A DNA stretch of 64,000 nt, taken from NCBI GenBank assembly GCA_001247695.2, contig LGRX02003755.1, forward strand, positions 1-64,000. Reading direction: 5' to 3'. Each line of letters starts with the position of its first letter. Position 1 is the stretch's first letter. The stretch is from Cymbomonas tetramitiformis. Its lineage: Eukaryota > Chlorophyta > Pyramimonadophyceae > Pyramimonadales > Pyramimonadaceae. Positions 10,696 through 23,454 of this stretch are shown one piece after another. The notes below the pieces were generated by a model. That model was given only the letters and a program-made list of their open reading frames with translations, made no database searches and was not told the origin of the DNA. Both the position numbers and the translations under genes were made by a program.

Positions 10696-11230
10696 TCTTT
10701 TTTAACTGTGCTCGTTCTTCGCGGAGTCAGGACAGAACACCAAGATGGGGTATCCGAGGATGTCCGCGCCGAGTCTCAGATCCTCAAGAAGAGTCTGTCA
10801 CACCTCTAGCGTATTTTCAGGGGACCTATAAATCGGGACGCATGCAAAGCGAAGATTACCTGGTCGTCGTACAACACTTTTTGAAATCCTCTCGTCTGAA
10901 AGGAGGACTCTCCAGTCTACAGTTTTTCTCGAAAGGGGAGAGGAAGAAAACTTCACGAAACTGCACAGAATCCCACGCCTCGTCCGTGCCAAGCCCCAGG
11001 ATGCGGAAAGATTCGAAATGGGAACGTCCTCGATTTATTCTTGAATTTCTCATGTAATTCCAAGTCTAATAGTCTAACTCTATACAGTAATTCTACTGTC
11101 GTGTGACACATAGACATTCTTTTCTAGATTCTTTTTCGTTTTTATTTTTTCTCACGCTCAGCCTCACGTCATCGGCATCGCATCGTCATCGTCAGTCAAG
11201 AGTCTAGAGTGTAGAGTCATAGTCATACAT
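10696..11230. other. Intergenic gap between Tudor gene and retrotransposon
   Basis: No convincing gene. It presumably holds the Tudor gene promoter near 10700. An AT-rich, TCATCG/AGTC-rich tract (11090-11230) leads to the left edge of the retrotransposon. Confidence 0.5.
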
Positions 11231-11737
11231 AGTTATGTGACACACCTACCCTACGGACCCCCCTAGCGCTACCCTATCTACCCTAGCTACCCAATAATCA
11301 CACCTGTAAAGCAAGATGCATGTCACGGATAGGGTATCAGAGAGCACTAATAATTAAGAATTATTAGTGCAAATAGTAATGCGGGCAAAGGGGACCCGCA
11401 ACGCAATATCGGAATGAAAACGAACGTAAATAATAATGCCAATGAGGTGGGCGGGCGGGATGATACCCTTCCCGAAAACAGATCAAGTGTCGGAGCAGAA
11501 CTCTACAGAGTTCCCTACCTTATACTGCTGGTACAGCAGTCTGCATTGACCCGGGCCCTTCGGTCCGGTCTGTCACATAACCAGAGTTATGTGACACAGC
11601 ACCTCTCGCTCCGCTCGCTGCACTGTGACACATAACATCCAGTTATGTGACACACCTACCCTACGGACCCCCCTAGCTACCCTATCTACCCTAGCTACCC
11701 AATAATCACACCTGTAAAGCAAGATGCATGTCACGGA
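11231..11737 (-). repeat. 3' split direct repeats (B1, A2, B2) of the retrotransposon
   Basis: B2 at 11231-11329 and B1 at 11641-11737 begin AGTTATGTGACACACCTACC and run through GCAAGATGCATGTCACGGA. A2 at 11460-11645 is the partner of A1. B1 and A2 overlap by five bases (AGTTA), as expected for a circular-junction arrangement. The 130 bp between A2 and B2 (11330-11459) is extra and contains a small palindrome (CACTAATAATTAAGAATTATTAGTG). Confidence 0.85.
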
Positions 11738-11866
11738 GACAAAACAAAGATCATACAGCAGGTAATAATACTAATAATAGCCCGCAGGCACACATACTGG
11801 CCAGCACATACTGCTACCGGCTACTGCACGTCGGTCTCGGCCAGTGCTACGGCACGGCTCGGCAGT

Positions 11867-12135
11867 CTAGTACTCAGCTGCTGCTGTCACTGCCACCCTT
11901 TGCTTGGTGGACGGTTGGATGTACCTCATGGCTTCTGCCTGGGTCATCCAGTGCCCATGCCGCATGAACTCGGCGAATGACACCTTCTGGGCCACGACTG
12001 TCTCATGCTCTGGGTCCCAAAAACTGCCATGGTCTCTGCTTCTGTCTTACCCGCTGCCTGAGCCACCATCCTGATGACCTCACGCCTGCAGGCGTGGTAA
12101 TCCGCCATGTGCCTACCATTCAGAGGCACCTGAGG
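11867..12135 (-). pseudogene. Tyrosine recombinase, C-terminal part (split by insertion)
   Basis: Starts at the 5-bp duplication TGAGG (12131-12135) and ends at a TAG at 11867. It encodes NGRHMADYHACRREVIRMVA, then the box FGTQSMR (usually THSLR in this family, so the histidine is glutamine here). After a frame change it reads FMRHGHWMTQAEAMRYIQP, with the likely nucleophile tyrosine in RYI. The sequence between SMR and TVVAQK is too short for the family, so a small deletion probably causes the shift. Its N-terminal half lies at 22676-23418. Confidence 0.7.
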
Positions 12136-12723
12136 TGTCAGGGTCATGGCCGATGACATATGTGTCATACATGTCATACGTGTCATACCTGTCAGACATG
12201 TCATATCATGTCATGTCATGTCATGTCGAGTCATGTCATATATTATAATGACAGACAGTCGTCAGTACGGTCGACTATGACTGTACATGTCGTCAGATGA
12301 TAAGTCACATCATCTGTCATTATTCAAGGAAAGACTTGAATGACACCTGTCATCGAGAGTTCGTATGTCGAACTCGAAGATGGCAAAGCAAGATACATCT
12401 TGAAGTAACAAACAAGAAATCATCTTCGCTTCAAGCATGTGCGGAACAAGCATGCGCAGTATTATGGGGCGAACGTATTATTCGTTCTGACGATACTGGT
12501 CGTTCAACCAATGTCTCGGGTTCACAACCCAATGGCGGTGCCATCTATGCGATGGGAGACATTCGGTATTTAGATGAGCTAGCGTTGTGCTAGAGGCAGC
12601 ATCTTCTCACAGAAGTCTGCACTCATCTCCGCTATTATCTTGCGCGTGTGTTACCGTCCTATACCACAGCGTTTACTATTATTTTATATGATATACTGAG
12701 GGCTCGCTTATCCAGCCCTAATA
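12136..12723 (+). repeat. 5' LTR of the 10.5-kb element
   Basis: 588 bp. It starts with TGTCAGGGTCATGGCCGATG, has a (TGTCA)n tract near 12190-12235, and ends CCAGCCCTAATA. A frame at 12297-12593 recurs almost unchanged in the other LTR and is therefore repeat sequence rather than a host gene. Confidence 0.9.
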
Positions 12724-15700
12724 GATGGTATTCTAAACTCGTCCAGGCACGAGAACGAGAACTCAAGTGAGTGCAGCGTTAGATATCGTATATATTATAT
12801 TGTTCGCAGGTTGCAGGTTCGCGCATACAAGCAACAGCGCTCGCAGTTATACTGAATATCTGCAAACCGAATAATAACATACGCTCGAATATCGACAGCA
12901 TACGGATTGCGCGAGGATTTATCATCGCGAACATATCCGCAGCTTATAGCATTCGCAGAGAAATCGTCTTAATACTATAAGCGACAAGGTGTGCGCACAG
13001 TATACGGATCGTATACATATGATGTCAAAATTCGCAGGATTGTCACGGTATGCGAGATGCAGATGCGCTAGTGAAAAATGACCGTCAGTACGTATGATTC
13101 GCATCAGCTGCGAATGGACGTACGAAATTTCGTTAAACAGCGCGATCGCATTCATTTATGCGACAATACACCGGCGACAATGAGATACTTTGTGAAATAA
13201 TTGGCAACATCGATTTTCGCAAATGATCTGCTTGAACCGTATACAATAATCCGCTCGTACGATGATTTTTAGCTCGTCGGCGCGATGTGCACCTGTCATG
13301 ATTTCATCGGATGCAATAAACGCACGATTTTAGGGCCCATGATTCCTAATGTATCTACATGCAGCGAGACATGCATATGTCTACAGTGTCCGCCATCCGT
13401 ACATTGCCAAGATACGCGCGTCAATATCCTCTGCAGAATAATTGTATACTCGCAGGGATATTTTGGATGGATGCATGATGGACACATGATTACTATACTG
13501 CAGCATTTTACACCACATATTGATGACTGCAGAAATATTTCAAACCGTCAGCATTTGTATGCTTATTGCAATATAGTGTGCAAAAGATGTATAGACTGAG
13601 CTTGCAATGATTGCATTATATACCAACATGCAGCACATGAGTATATGCAGCACACACCAACATGCAGCACATGAGTACATGCAGCATTACACCATGTATA
13701 CATTCTATACTGAGTGACTGCAATATTGTAAGTTGTGCATGCATCACCAAAGCAGCTTGATCATGATATCAGCTGCAGTATATATACCAGTTTGATCACG
13801 TTAGCAACTGGAATATTAGCATCATTTTGCAATGTATTGAACAGTTCATAAGCACATTGCAGTGCATGCTAGATTATATTAGAATTCATGTTAGCATAAG
13901 GTGCCTGAAAGTAGTCTTAACATCATAATTAGCTCGTTATGTCCCGGTGGAGCCGAGATGCTCTTCGGATCACATACCGTTCTATGGTGGATTACTGGAA
14001 GGAATACTCACCAGAGCTACATGTAAAATTAACCAGCAACTCATTATTATGAATGCGATTATATCAGGATTACAGTAACCCTTAACTTGATATATATCAT
14101 GCTAGATTTATTCAGTACATGGTATGCTGATCACCATCCTGCGTGATATCTGGGAATTGTAACACCAGAAGTCACCTTCCTGTAAGTGTGTAAAGTGAAC
14201 ACACACACACTGGCAAAAGTACTAATCAGCAGTACTACACATGCACACACACTGACATTTACAACTATGTATGTATATATTGACATTCACTGACTCAGAG
14301 TGAATTGATCAACTATAATGTCTATCATGTGCATTATAATATGGATACCATTCCACAAACACATGTGCGTGTGGAATGTCAAACATGGCGATACATATGG
14401 GAGCAGGATAATACAACATGCTGTAGGGCTGGATGGAGTTATCTCCAGACCCGAAGGCAGAATACTGTGCTCATTACAACAGCTGGTAACTGTTGAGCAC
14501 AGTCCATTCACTCTCACACATCGCTGGAGCAACAACAACCACTATACTGCATTCTGACAAATGACTCAGTATTGATCAGCACAAAAGCATGTACCTAATC
14601 AGATCAGTACATACATATATTGAGCTGACATAGGTTGTTGTGGACACACACACACATATATATGTGTTGTGCGAAACTGCTTTGATTATAATAAAAGATT
14701 TTTAAGATTCAGTATTACCTGAAGCAATTTTTCCCTACATAATATTATCACATATTCCTGCCGAGTTAGTGGTTACCCCCAACGCGAGGAATGGTAACGC
14801 CTGTCGCTACTTTTGGAAGTTTCAAAATTCCAAAGTTCCGCTCGCTACACCCACCTTGACGCGCCAGCCCACAGCGAGATGCCTGGTCTGCCGAAGAGTC
14901 TGTCCAAATGTCCAGATATGTTTGGAATTTAGAGATATCATTTTGATATACTCTTAGTGCACAGTCATATGCTCAAACATATCATAGGTTGATAAGTTAT
15001 CACTAAAGTGGATATCCGCTTATAGTTGGTACACCTAATATATCAACAGGAAGTGCATTAACTTCCATGGGTTTCAAATCAGTAAAACCCATAATTATGA
15101 TCAACCACAGATGTTGACATACAGAAATATTCACTTTTATGCCATGAAAATTGTCATGTGCAAAGGTGAAGTAAGTTGCAGTACTTCTGTACTTTGCAGC
15201 TTACACACACACAGAGATATATTACTATGGAAAACAATAAATAAGCCGAAAAACGGCCAAAATGGGTGAAATTCGTTTGCGATAGATTTGAAAATTGAAA
15301 ATTCGACCCTATTTTATTTGATATTATGATTTTATACCTATTAAGGTATCAGAAAATCATAACGACCATAGTCATATCTCGTGTAACACCCTAGATAGCA
15401 GGTGTGGAATATGTAGGGGTGTACATATTGGCTGTAACGAAATGCGTAAAAATGTTTTACGCATGATTTCAAAACGAAAATTTCGGGTTGATTTTTTTTG
15501 CTGATATGATTATTCAGCTATCAATAAATAATCCCTGATTTATGCAGCACTTGTAACACCATGTAACACCCTAAAAATTAAATGTGTGTGTCAGGGGTGT
15601 AACATACCTCCTGCAAACCACGTAACATTCAGTGTGACATTAAATGCAGTTTTGCTTAAAAATGTTTGCAAAATATTTGTACTGCTTTAATTTTATCTAT

Positions 15701-18700
15701 TTTAGGGTTACTGATACCAGGTAACACCCTAAACACACTGTTGGGGATATGGGCCACTGTAACGTAACATGCCCTAAATGCCACTAAAATATTGGATAAA
15801 CTTCGTGTTTGGCATAAATATATCATGCTGTAATCAGCACAGATATGATAATATTTCGGGCAACAACCCAAGAACTGTTGGGCAACAACCTAAAACTGTA
15901 TAAGCTGCTTCCTACAAGGACTGCAAGCTATAAGCTATAAGCTGTAAGCTATAAGCTATAAGGTATATAAGCAACTGACCTGCCTATATGTTCACACTTC
16001 CTCAAGGAGGGAAGAAGGTAGATAGGATCACACACATATGCATTTTATATCCGATCTGGTGATTTCTGATGGATTGCTTTTGATAAAATCACTGCATCCA
16101 CAAGTAACGTTGAAATCTGTACAACGTTAAATCCACCATCACTAACAAAGTGTAAACTCGGATGGGAAATTATATCCCAATGACTATAAGTTGACTCTTG
16201 CTCAGCATTTACATCCTCGAGTAAGTTTGGAATGCTGAACTATATACATAATATATAACCTGATACCATGCTTAATTGCATATCCTGGATCAGAAGATGA
16301 TAGTTATATAATGTATATATATATATATCCCACCTGATACACTTTGGCACTATAGCCGTACATAAGAGTGGGAAGGACAAGTGCATCGCTGTAAGACTGG
16401 TTGATATAGTCCCAGTGCAGAAGGCAGAATATGGCACCCGAATAACAGCTGATAACTGTTGGTGACCACCATGCAAGACCTTCCAAGCGTAACTCCTTTG
16501 TCCTGAGATGCAAGTGAATTGTTCATAATATGTTGACATCACATAAAAGCATTCTGATAAAAACCCTATATATTCATATGAGTTGTCATCATTACAAAGG
16601 ACATGGGTTTTGAATCGTCGAAATGAGTATAACTCCGATGAATTCATTAGTACAGAATAGCTGTTGAGATTATTCCTCCGGCTGGATTGCAATCATTTAC
16701 AATCCCTGTACATTCCGGTGACAAAATATTGCACTGAACTGATCACCACATTTGGTATAATCTGTGATATATAAGTCACCAGAGAAAGCATTGCAATCAG
16801 CACAATGCTGTCTAGACTCACAAAGATGAGTAATAGATATTCTCAGATGTAATAAATAGAGGCACAATGTGACCTACGCTAAAATCGCGTATGCTCGGGC
16901 ACTGTATTGTGACCTGCGCTAAGATCGTGTATGCATGGACACAACATGACTCGTGCCAATGACGTGGGCATATTTTATGCCACGACATCACATCTGAAAT
17001 CAATAAATCACTCAGAGAGAAGGTGTTGACATTAGTGTAGCACCATTATACATATAGTCATGAGGATTTTAAAGAAGACACAGTCTCTCCGATATTGACA
17101 AACATGGTACACATATTACCATGCTCTCTGATTATATATTGATATCCCACAGCATACGATGATGGTAATAGCAAACCACTTCGCCGCTGGAGGGTAGTGT
17201 TGTATATATACAGCACATGCTTGGGCACTATATGACCCACGCTGATGACGTGGATTCGGGCTGCATCCCAATAACTGCAATGCACCTTCGGTGCAATGGG
17301 CTGCAACCCGAGAACTGCTATCCAGCTTCATAGAAAGCTTCCACGTCATCACATAGAGGTCGGACCTCTGTTGTATTTGAACGGCGCTTGACAACCGCCT
17401 AGCAATACACTTCCTTGAGGGGGGAAGATGATAAGCTAGAAAAACAACTAAAAACCAAATAAATAATAAAGGCAAATAATAAAATAAAACAATTAAGTTG
17501 CATCATTGTTTTTGTTTTGGTAAGCCTGACTATATACAGTCAAACCATGCAGAACTCCATGAAGTTGACACATATTTGTATCAAACATTTCTAAGGTCAT
17601 CAGCCATGACATACATATGAGCTTGATTTTGAAGACCTAGACATTGTATACATCTAGTCTAGCATGTATCCAGACAAGAATTGTATATTGACACGGTGCA
17701 AGCACTATAGCCTCTGCCACCGATGATCATTGAAAAGGGCAACCATTCTTGATATTTCATACATATCATCTGATTGGATCATTAAAGGTGTCAAGAGTAC
17801 TCAATGCAATATGCAGGCTACGGCCTGAGTACAACACCTAGAAAGGTCAAAGCCACTGAGCTAACCAATGCAGCATAAATGCTAGCTGCCTTGAAGGCTA
17901 TACAACAAGCCTATTGCCCTTATGTCTTGAAATGTATCCGTGTATTGGCATCTCTTTGAGGTAATCATGCCTGCTGAATGAGCCATACCAATCATCTTGT
18001 ATTCATGGATCATTACATATCTGATCGTACCGTCATTGAGCAATGCCTATTCTGTGAGATTATATATCACGAGGCATTTTAGTAGTGCACATTAAACAAT
18101 TGTAGTGCAGCAAAGATCATCAGCTCTTCATCATACCAAAAGGTTAAGTTGTTGTCAAAAGTATTGATTTGTCAGACACCATTTCTCAGAGGTCTATTCA
18201 TCATGAAAGACAGAATCTGTGCAATCATGGCTATTCAGCCTCCGACATAGCTGACATAGCTATTCAGCTTATGACCCAACCGTTGTTAAGCAGCCTCCAC
18301 GCTATATGGCTGAAAGATGGCAAGCAATCTCTTCGGTCATTCTTGGGCATAGAGCAATCAAGCACAGCCAATCCAGGATGTTTATCCCAAAATTCTCCAA
18401 GAGTTACTCATGTTTTCCATGTGTCACATGAAAACAACCAATACCGCCCTATGATGGAAGTCATCTCCTTCAGTGAGGGGAAGTGGTTATGCTGTAAAGT
18501 TGACCAATCTGATCATCATAAAAGTGACAGATTTGAGAAAATCGATTGAAACTTGTATTGAAAATGACTATTCCTTACAATAAGGTATTGCACCTAAGGG
18601 AATAAAGGTTTCATCGTCTGAAATAGGAAAAGAGTTTTACATTGACTCTAGTTCCTGAATCCAGAATCACATAGAAAATATGTTCTATCCTATGCATATA

Positions 18701-21700
18701 AAAAGTACATTAGATTCAGATTCTGAGTTTACAAGTGGACTTGAATGCACTCGGGTTTGTACTGAGTTGCAATTGTCCAAAGTTTTTTCTGACATCATTA
18801 CTTATTTGTGGAATAGCATACAATGGTATAAACCATCCACATATAGATTGACACCATATTTGTGGTTTCATATCATTTTGGCACATAAGACAAGCATGCT
18901 TCATTGAGGAATAAAGACTCTTCGAAAGCTCATTCTGGAATGTTTAGAAATTTGTTGCCTCGTCCATTAGGCCACGAAGTCTTGAAAAAAGCCATGGCGG
19001 AACTCGAACCCGCAATCTGCAGCTGGTTTCCAAGCGCAGTTCATCCTCATTCTGGAAAGTGACAGAAATTTTATAGTCATCAACAAGTCACAATTCTATC
19101 GGATTGAAATGACACATTCATCATTCATACTTCTTTACCATAACAAGTCTCTGAGTAATGTTTGCCCAAAAATAAAATGGGCACCATTGAGATAAGTGAT
19201 CATGTACTGAAGAAATACACATATCACTAGACAATGCCATGTTCTAATCATAATGAAATGACATGTCAGTCATCCATCAACTACGAAAATACAACTCGTA
19301 GTAAGTTGTTGTCATTGCAGACACTTCTTAATTGACTCTCCATTAGCTTCGATACCAAAGTTAACTTCGGTACCATCACTGATTCCGTTGTTCATTATGA
19401 CAATCATTATCCAGAAACATTGTCTAAGTTGGGCACACCATTGTCTAAGTTGGGCACACCATTGTCTAAGTTGGGCACACCATTGTCTAAGTTGGGCACA
19501 CTATAGTGACCCTGAACTGACAATGTATGTGGGCTGCAACCCAAAAACTGCATATTAATTCATAGTGAATTGACATTGGATATTTGACATCATCTGGCAT
19601 TTGCCACATTCAAAAACGTCAGGCATATTGCCGGTATGACGTAGAGAGAATCGGTGTTCATATTGACATTGTTACCTCGAAATCATTCGATAAGTAATCT
19701 CAGTCTGATTACTAAGACCATTTTCACATGACATAATGATTGAATAGCATTCTCCATCACCATCTGATTGGTTTGATGCACCTCTTTTTAAAAGGGGGAG
19801 GAAGAGTATAGATTCATTCATTTTTCATACAGCTGCCACAAATTGATTTACATCATTGTGATTTTGCTTGGAAAATTAAAAATCTTATCAAAAAGTTCCA
19901 GCATCTGTGTATAGCAGCCATAAAGTTGATGACACGGTACATCATGCCGATTAAAGCATCAAATGAAGTCTTATTTGACTTACTGACACATAAAGTTCAT
20001 TATGAAGAAATCATAGATACATATTTCTCCGGCTCTATCATATTATATGAAGGGCACTGACATAGGAGAACGATGGTTTTTCAAATGTGAATAAGCTATA
20101 TTGTAAGCTTACGACCATCACTTTGACGTCAACAGCCTAAGATGCTGATTGTCGAAATTCAAGAGTTAAAGGACTCGTTGAATCAGCCTTGATAACATGT
20201 GTTTTGATTGATGAATTGTTGATCCATGGTTTCTCTCCAAATCTAGAGAAGCTTGCACACAAGTTGTTGCCAATGTCTTAAGGAAACATCTGAGCAAAAG
20301 ATTGCCAGTTGTGCCATCAGGCATCGAATTCCATAACAACAAAGCCGAGTGAGTGAGATCCGCCACTCTAGCTATTTGCCCGTCATTCCTTCCAGGTTCA
20401 TGACAAGAGACAATTCATCAAAGTCATATACCAATGCATAAGTCACATGCATGGTTGCACAGTTTGTATCCGAATGCAACCCCATCTAGGTTAAGCATCT
20501 AGACAGTAACTTTGGCCAACCAAAAGCCTTCCTGTCTTCGGATATCTTGAGCATTCTCATTTCCAGCTCCATTATGGACTAGGAAGCATCATGACTGTGC
20601 TTCGCCAGGACGCTGATCCTCAAAACTGCACACTTGAGGCGAGCCTTATGAGACAGTGACCTTTGGCTTGTGGGGCGTCAACCCCTTATCAAATCCTGAA
20701 CACTTGGATAAATTTATCATGATGCAACTTAAGTGGGATTATAAGTTCCACATAATCATATTGTCTACGTATGCTGAAGGCATAACTGCCGCATATGGTC
20801 ACAATAGGTCGCAGCTTCTATAACAATGTGGCTTCTGAGTCAAAAGCTGATAGCCGATGACTTTTGCCAATAATTGCCGACCAAATAATAATCAGGCCGT
20901 GGAAACATATACCCAAGAGGTTTTCGTCCATCGGTCATATATATATATCAGGGCTGCATCCCCAGAACTGCAGGGCTGCATCCCAAGAACTGCGATGCAC
21001 CTTCGGTGCAATGGGCTGCAACCCGAGAACTGCAGGGTTATATCCCTAACATTTTTACCCTGCATCAAATTGATATGACAGGAGCAGGAATTGATCCTTC
21101 CTTGCTAAGGTGTAGTGAGCCTTGTATACATCATACCCTTACACAGATACGCGTATGCGGGTACCAATATCTGTGAAAAACTGCTAATGCTACCTTTGCC
21201 AAGACCGTGGTTTGTCATCGGATTCTGTGGCCAGTCATCCGAAGCTACCGGAGACATCGACTGAGGTAGACGGAGTTGTGATCCTAAGTTATGCTTGACA
21301 CACATAACTAAAATAAATTTCACATTAGTACGTGGCGAATCCATTCTCACTCATCGCGATAGATGTTCGTCAAAGCGTGCGTACTGGACCAATAATCAAG
21401 AGTGAGCAGACCGGGTAAAGGATTATAAGTCCAATCTTGTTAAGCAGGGCCACTCTGTTTGCATTAAAACAAGCCCCCGGTGAAATAACTCCGGAAACAA
21501 ACACGGGCTCCCCATGACCGCCTGCGAACCTCCGAAGTAGCTTCAGGAGGGGAGGAAGGGTTGGGTGCACTAATATATAACAACTGTGGAAACGAACAGC
21601 AAACGATCAGTTGTATATATCAGGCCGAGAATCGTTCGATTATAAATCGTTAAATCGTGGGATCATCGTTCGCAAAAGCGACGACGGCTAGCGCAATAAT

Positions 21701-22067
21701 CCGTAACGTACACCTCGGATACCTTGAATCGTCACTCTGACGCACGATACGTGTGGATCAATCAGTAATCCAGCGTCAATCTGTATCACGAAACGCAATT
21801 CATTGAACCTTGAAACGTCACTCTGAAATACGATACGCAATTCAAAGGGGGCTACATCCTAAGAACTGTAAGGCCTATAAGGCATCATGCTAAGGTGAGG
21901 GACTAAAGTGGACTCAGTTCCCCCCAATAACCTAAAAACACCATGAGGGACGCCTCAAATCGGTGTAAGAAGACTGGTACCAGCAGAAGCAACAACAACA
22001 ATGACATCAAAGACATATACAAAGGTATGCCCGTTGTGAGGTCACAACTCTTTTAAGAGGGGAGATC
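12724..22067. other. Interior of the 10.5-kb element: no intact gene
   Basis: AT-rich, with scattered stops in all frames. Visible structure includes CA/TG microsatellite patches (14200-14700); a stretch repeating GTAACACC (15380-15760); and recurrent GGGCTGCAACCC...GAACTGC phrases, some with hairpin GCACCTTCGGTGC (17282, 20998). There is also a fourfold 21-bp repeat CATTGTCTAAGTTGGGCACAC (19420-19502). The longest frame (18169-18549) contains SASDIADIAIQLMTQPLL, faintly like the end of a Copia RNase H region, but this is not enough to call pol. Confidence 0.6.
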
Positions 22068-22670
22068 TGTCAGGGTCATGACCGATTACATATGTGTCAT
22101 ACATGTCATACGTGGCATACCTGTCAGACATGTCATATCATGTCATGTCATGTCATGTCATGTCATGTCATGTCGAGTCATGTCATATATCATAATGACA
22201 GACAGTCGTCAGTACGGTCGACTATGACTGTACATGTCGTCAGATGATAAGTCACATCATCTGTCATTATTCAAGGAAAGACTTGAATGACACCTGTCAT
22301 CGAGAGTTCATATGTCGAACTCGAAGATGGCAAAGCAAGATACATCTTGAAGTAACAAACAAGAAATCATCTTCGCTTCAAGCATGTGCGGAACAAGCAT
22401 GCGCAGTATTATGGGGCGAACGTATTATTCGTTCTGACGATACTGGTCGTTCAACCAATGTCTCGGGTTCACAACCCAATGGCGGTGCCATCTATGCGAT
22501 GGGAGACATTCGGTATTTAGATGAGCTAGCGTTGTGCTAGAGGCAGCATCTTCTCACAGAAGTCTGCACTCATCTCCGCTATTATCTTGCGCGTGTGTTA
22601 CCGTCCTATAACACAGCGTTTACTATTATTTTATATGATATACTGAGGGCTCGCTTATCCAGCCCTAATA
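22068..22670 (+). repeat. 3' LTR of the 10.5-kb element
   Basis: 603 bp. The length difference from the 5' copy equals three extra TGTCA units in the tract at about 22125-22170. It is preceded directly by the purine tract and followed by the TGAGG duplication. Confidence 0.9.
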
Positions 22671-22675
22671 TGAGG

Positions 22676-23418
22676 GTCCCTGACGGCCTTCCTGCCGTCC
22701 CAGCCCTGGAACAGGTTCACTGACCCGGATAGCTGCCCCGCCTAATAAGCCGCTCTGAGAGATCCACTGGGCAGAAATGCTTCCCTCCACGGGCCACGTA
22801 CACCACATCACCCTCACAGTACTGGTCATTCTTCCTGGATGTCAGGAGAAAGACCATGTGGGTCGGATAGAACCTCATTGCCCCAACCCAGATCATCTTC
22901 ATGTCCGAGTACCGCAGGCATCCCGCCCACATCACTGACCCCATGTATGCCACTGTCAGTCTGATGATGGAGAACCTGCCTTTGCTGTCTGTGTGGTACA
23001 TCCTGATGCCGGTGGCCAACAGCACGACGGGCATGGCTGCCTTCCTATTCTTCACACCTAGCCCGAACTTCCTCCGAGCCTGCTCCCGAACTGCCTTGCA
23101 CAGCTCCGTCTTGGTGGGGTTCTGGTCCTTCGGCACCAGAGCCACGTCATGCACCGCGTGGATAGCCCCCGATTGTGTCTTAACCACTGAGTATGTGTCT
23201 GCCCTGTCCATGACGAACCTCAGATACAATGCCACTGTCACCGGCAATGCAGGGCAACACTCCCGCGGTGGCTGTCTGGCTGCACACCACCTGGAGAACC
23301 TCCCGAATGCTCCCAAGTAACTATTACACCAGCTGCCCACTGCCCTGGTGGTCACCATGTCCAGCTTCATGCTCCTCAGCAGCTCCTGCTCCAAGGGGTC
23401 CCTAGGGCTGACCTCCAC
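22676..23418 (-). pseudogene. Tyrosine recombinase, N-terminal part (split by insertion)
   Basis: The open frame runs from about 23418 to a stop at 22717. It has an N-terminal SAM-like region (SWCNSYLGAFGRFSRWCAAR, CCPALPVTVALYLRFVM) and the catalytic arginine region AGCLRYSDMKMIW. Near 22730 the frame must shift to continue as LFQGWDGRKAVRDP up to the insertion point. It starts only 36 bp after the RT stop. In intact relatives this enzyme integrates the circular cDNA. Here it is disabled by the LTR insertion and by frame changes. Confidence 0.75.
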
Positions 23419-23454
23419 TTGCCTCCAGAAGGCCGAGTCCAGATGCCCTCCTGC

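Larger units (their letters stand above)
12136..22670 (+). mobile_element. 10.5-kb non-coding LTR retrotransposon (LARD-like) inside the recombinase gene
   Basis: Direct repeats 12136-12723 and 22068-22670 act as LTRs (TGTCAGGGTC...CCCTAATA) and are flanked by the target duplication TGAGG at 12131-12135 and 22671-22675. A purine-rich tract AAGAGGGGAGATC (22055-22067) touches the 3' LTR, setting plus orientation. The LTRs differ by only about six substitutions plus three extra TGTCA units, so the insertion is recent. The 9.3-kb interior has no frame above about 150 codons. Such large derivatives need enzymes from an autonomous relative. Confidence 0.85.

Noticed and set aside
12297..12593. 98-residue frame, repeated at 22244-22540, as a conserved gene
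   Set aside because: Both copies lie inside the two LTRs of the 10.5-kb element, so the identity reflects LTR duplication.
18169..18549. Copia RNase H/integrase remnant in the 10.5-kb element
   Set aside because: Only a faint likeness (DIADIAIQLMTQPLL); no catalytic motifs or neighbouring pol boxes.
18990..19046. tRNA gene on the minus strand (GCGGGTTCGAGTTCCGC with a T run after it)
   Set aside because: Only the 3' half looks like a tRNA; the acceptor 5' strand and D arm are absent and the anticodon stem does not pair. At most a tRNA-derived relic.
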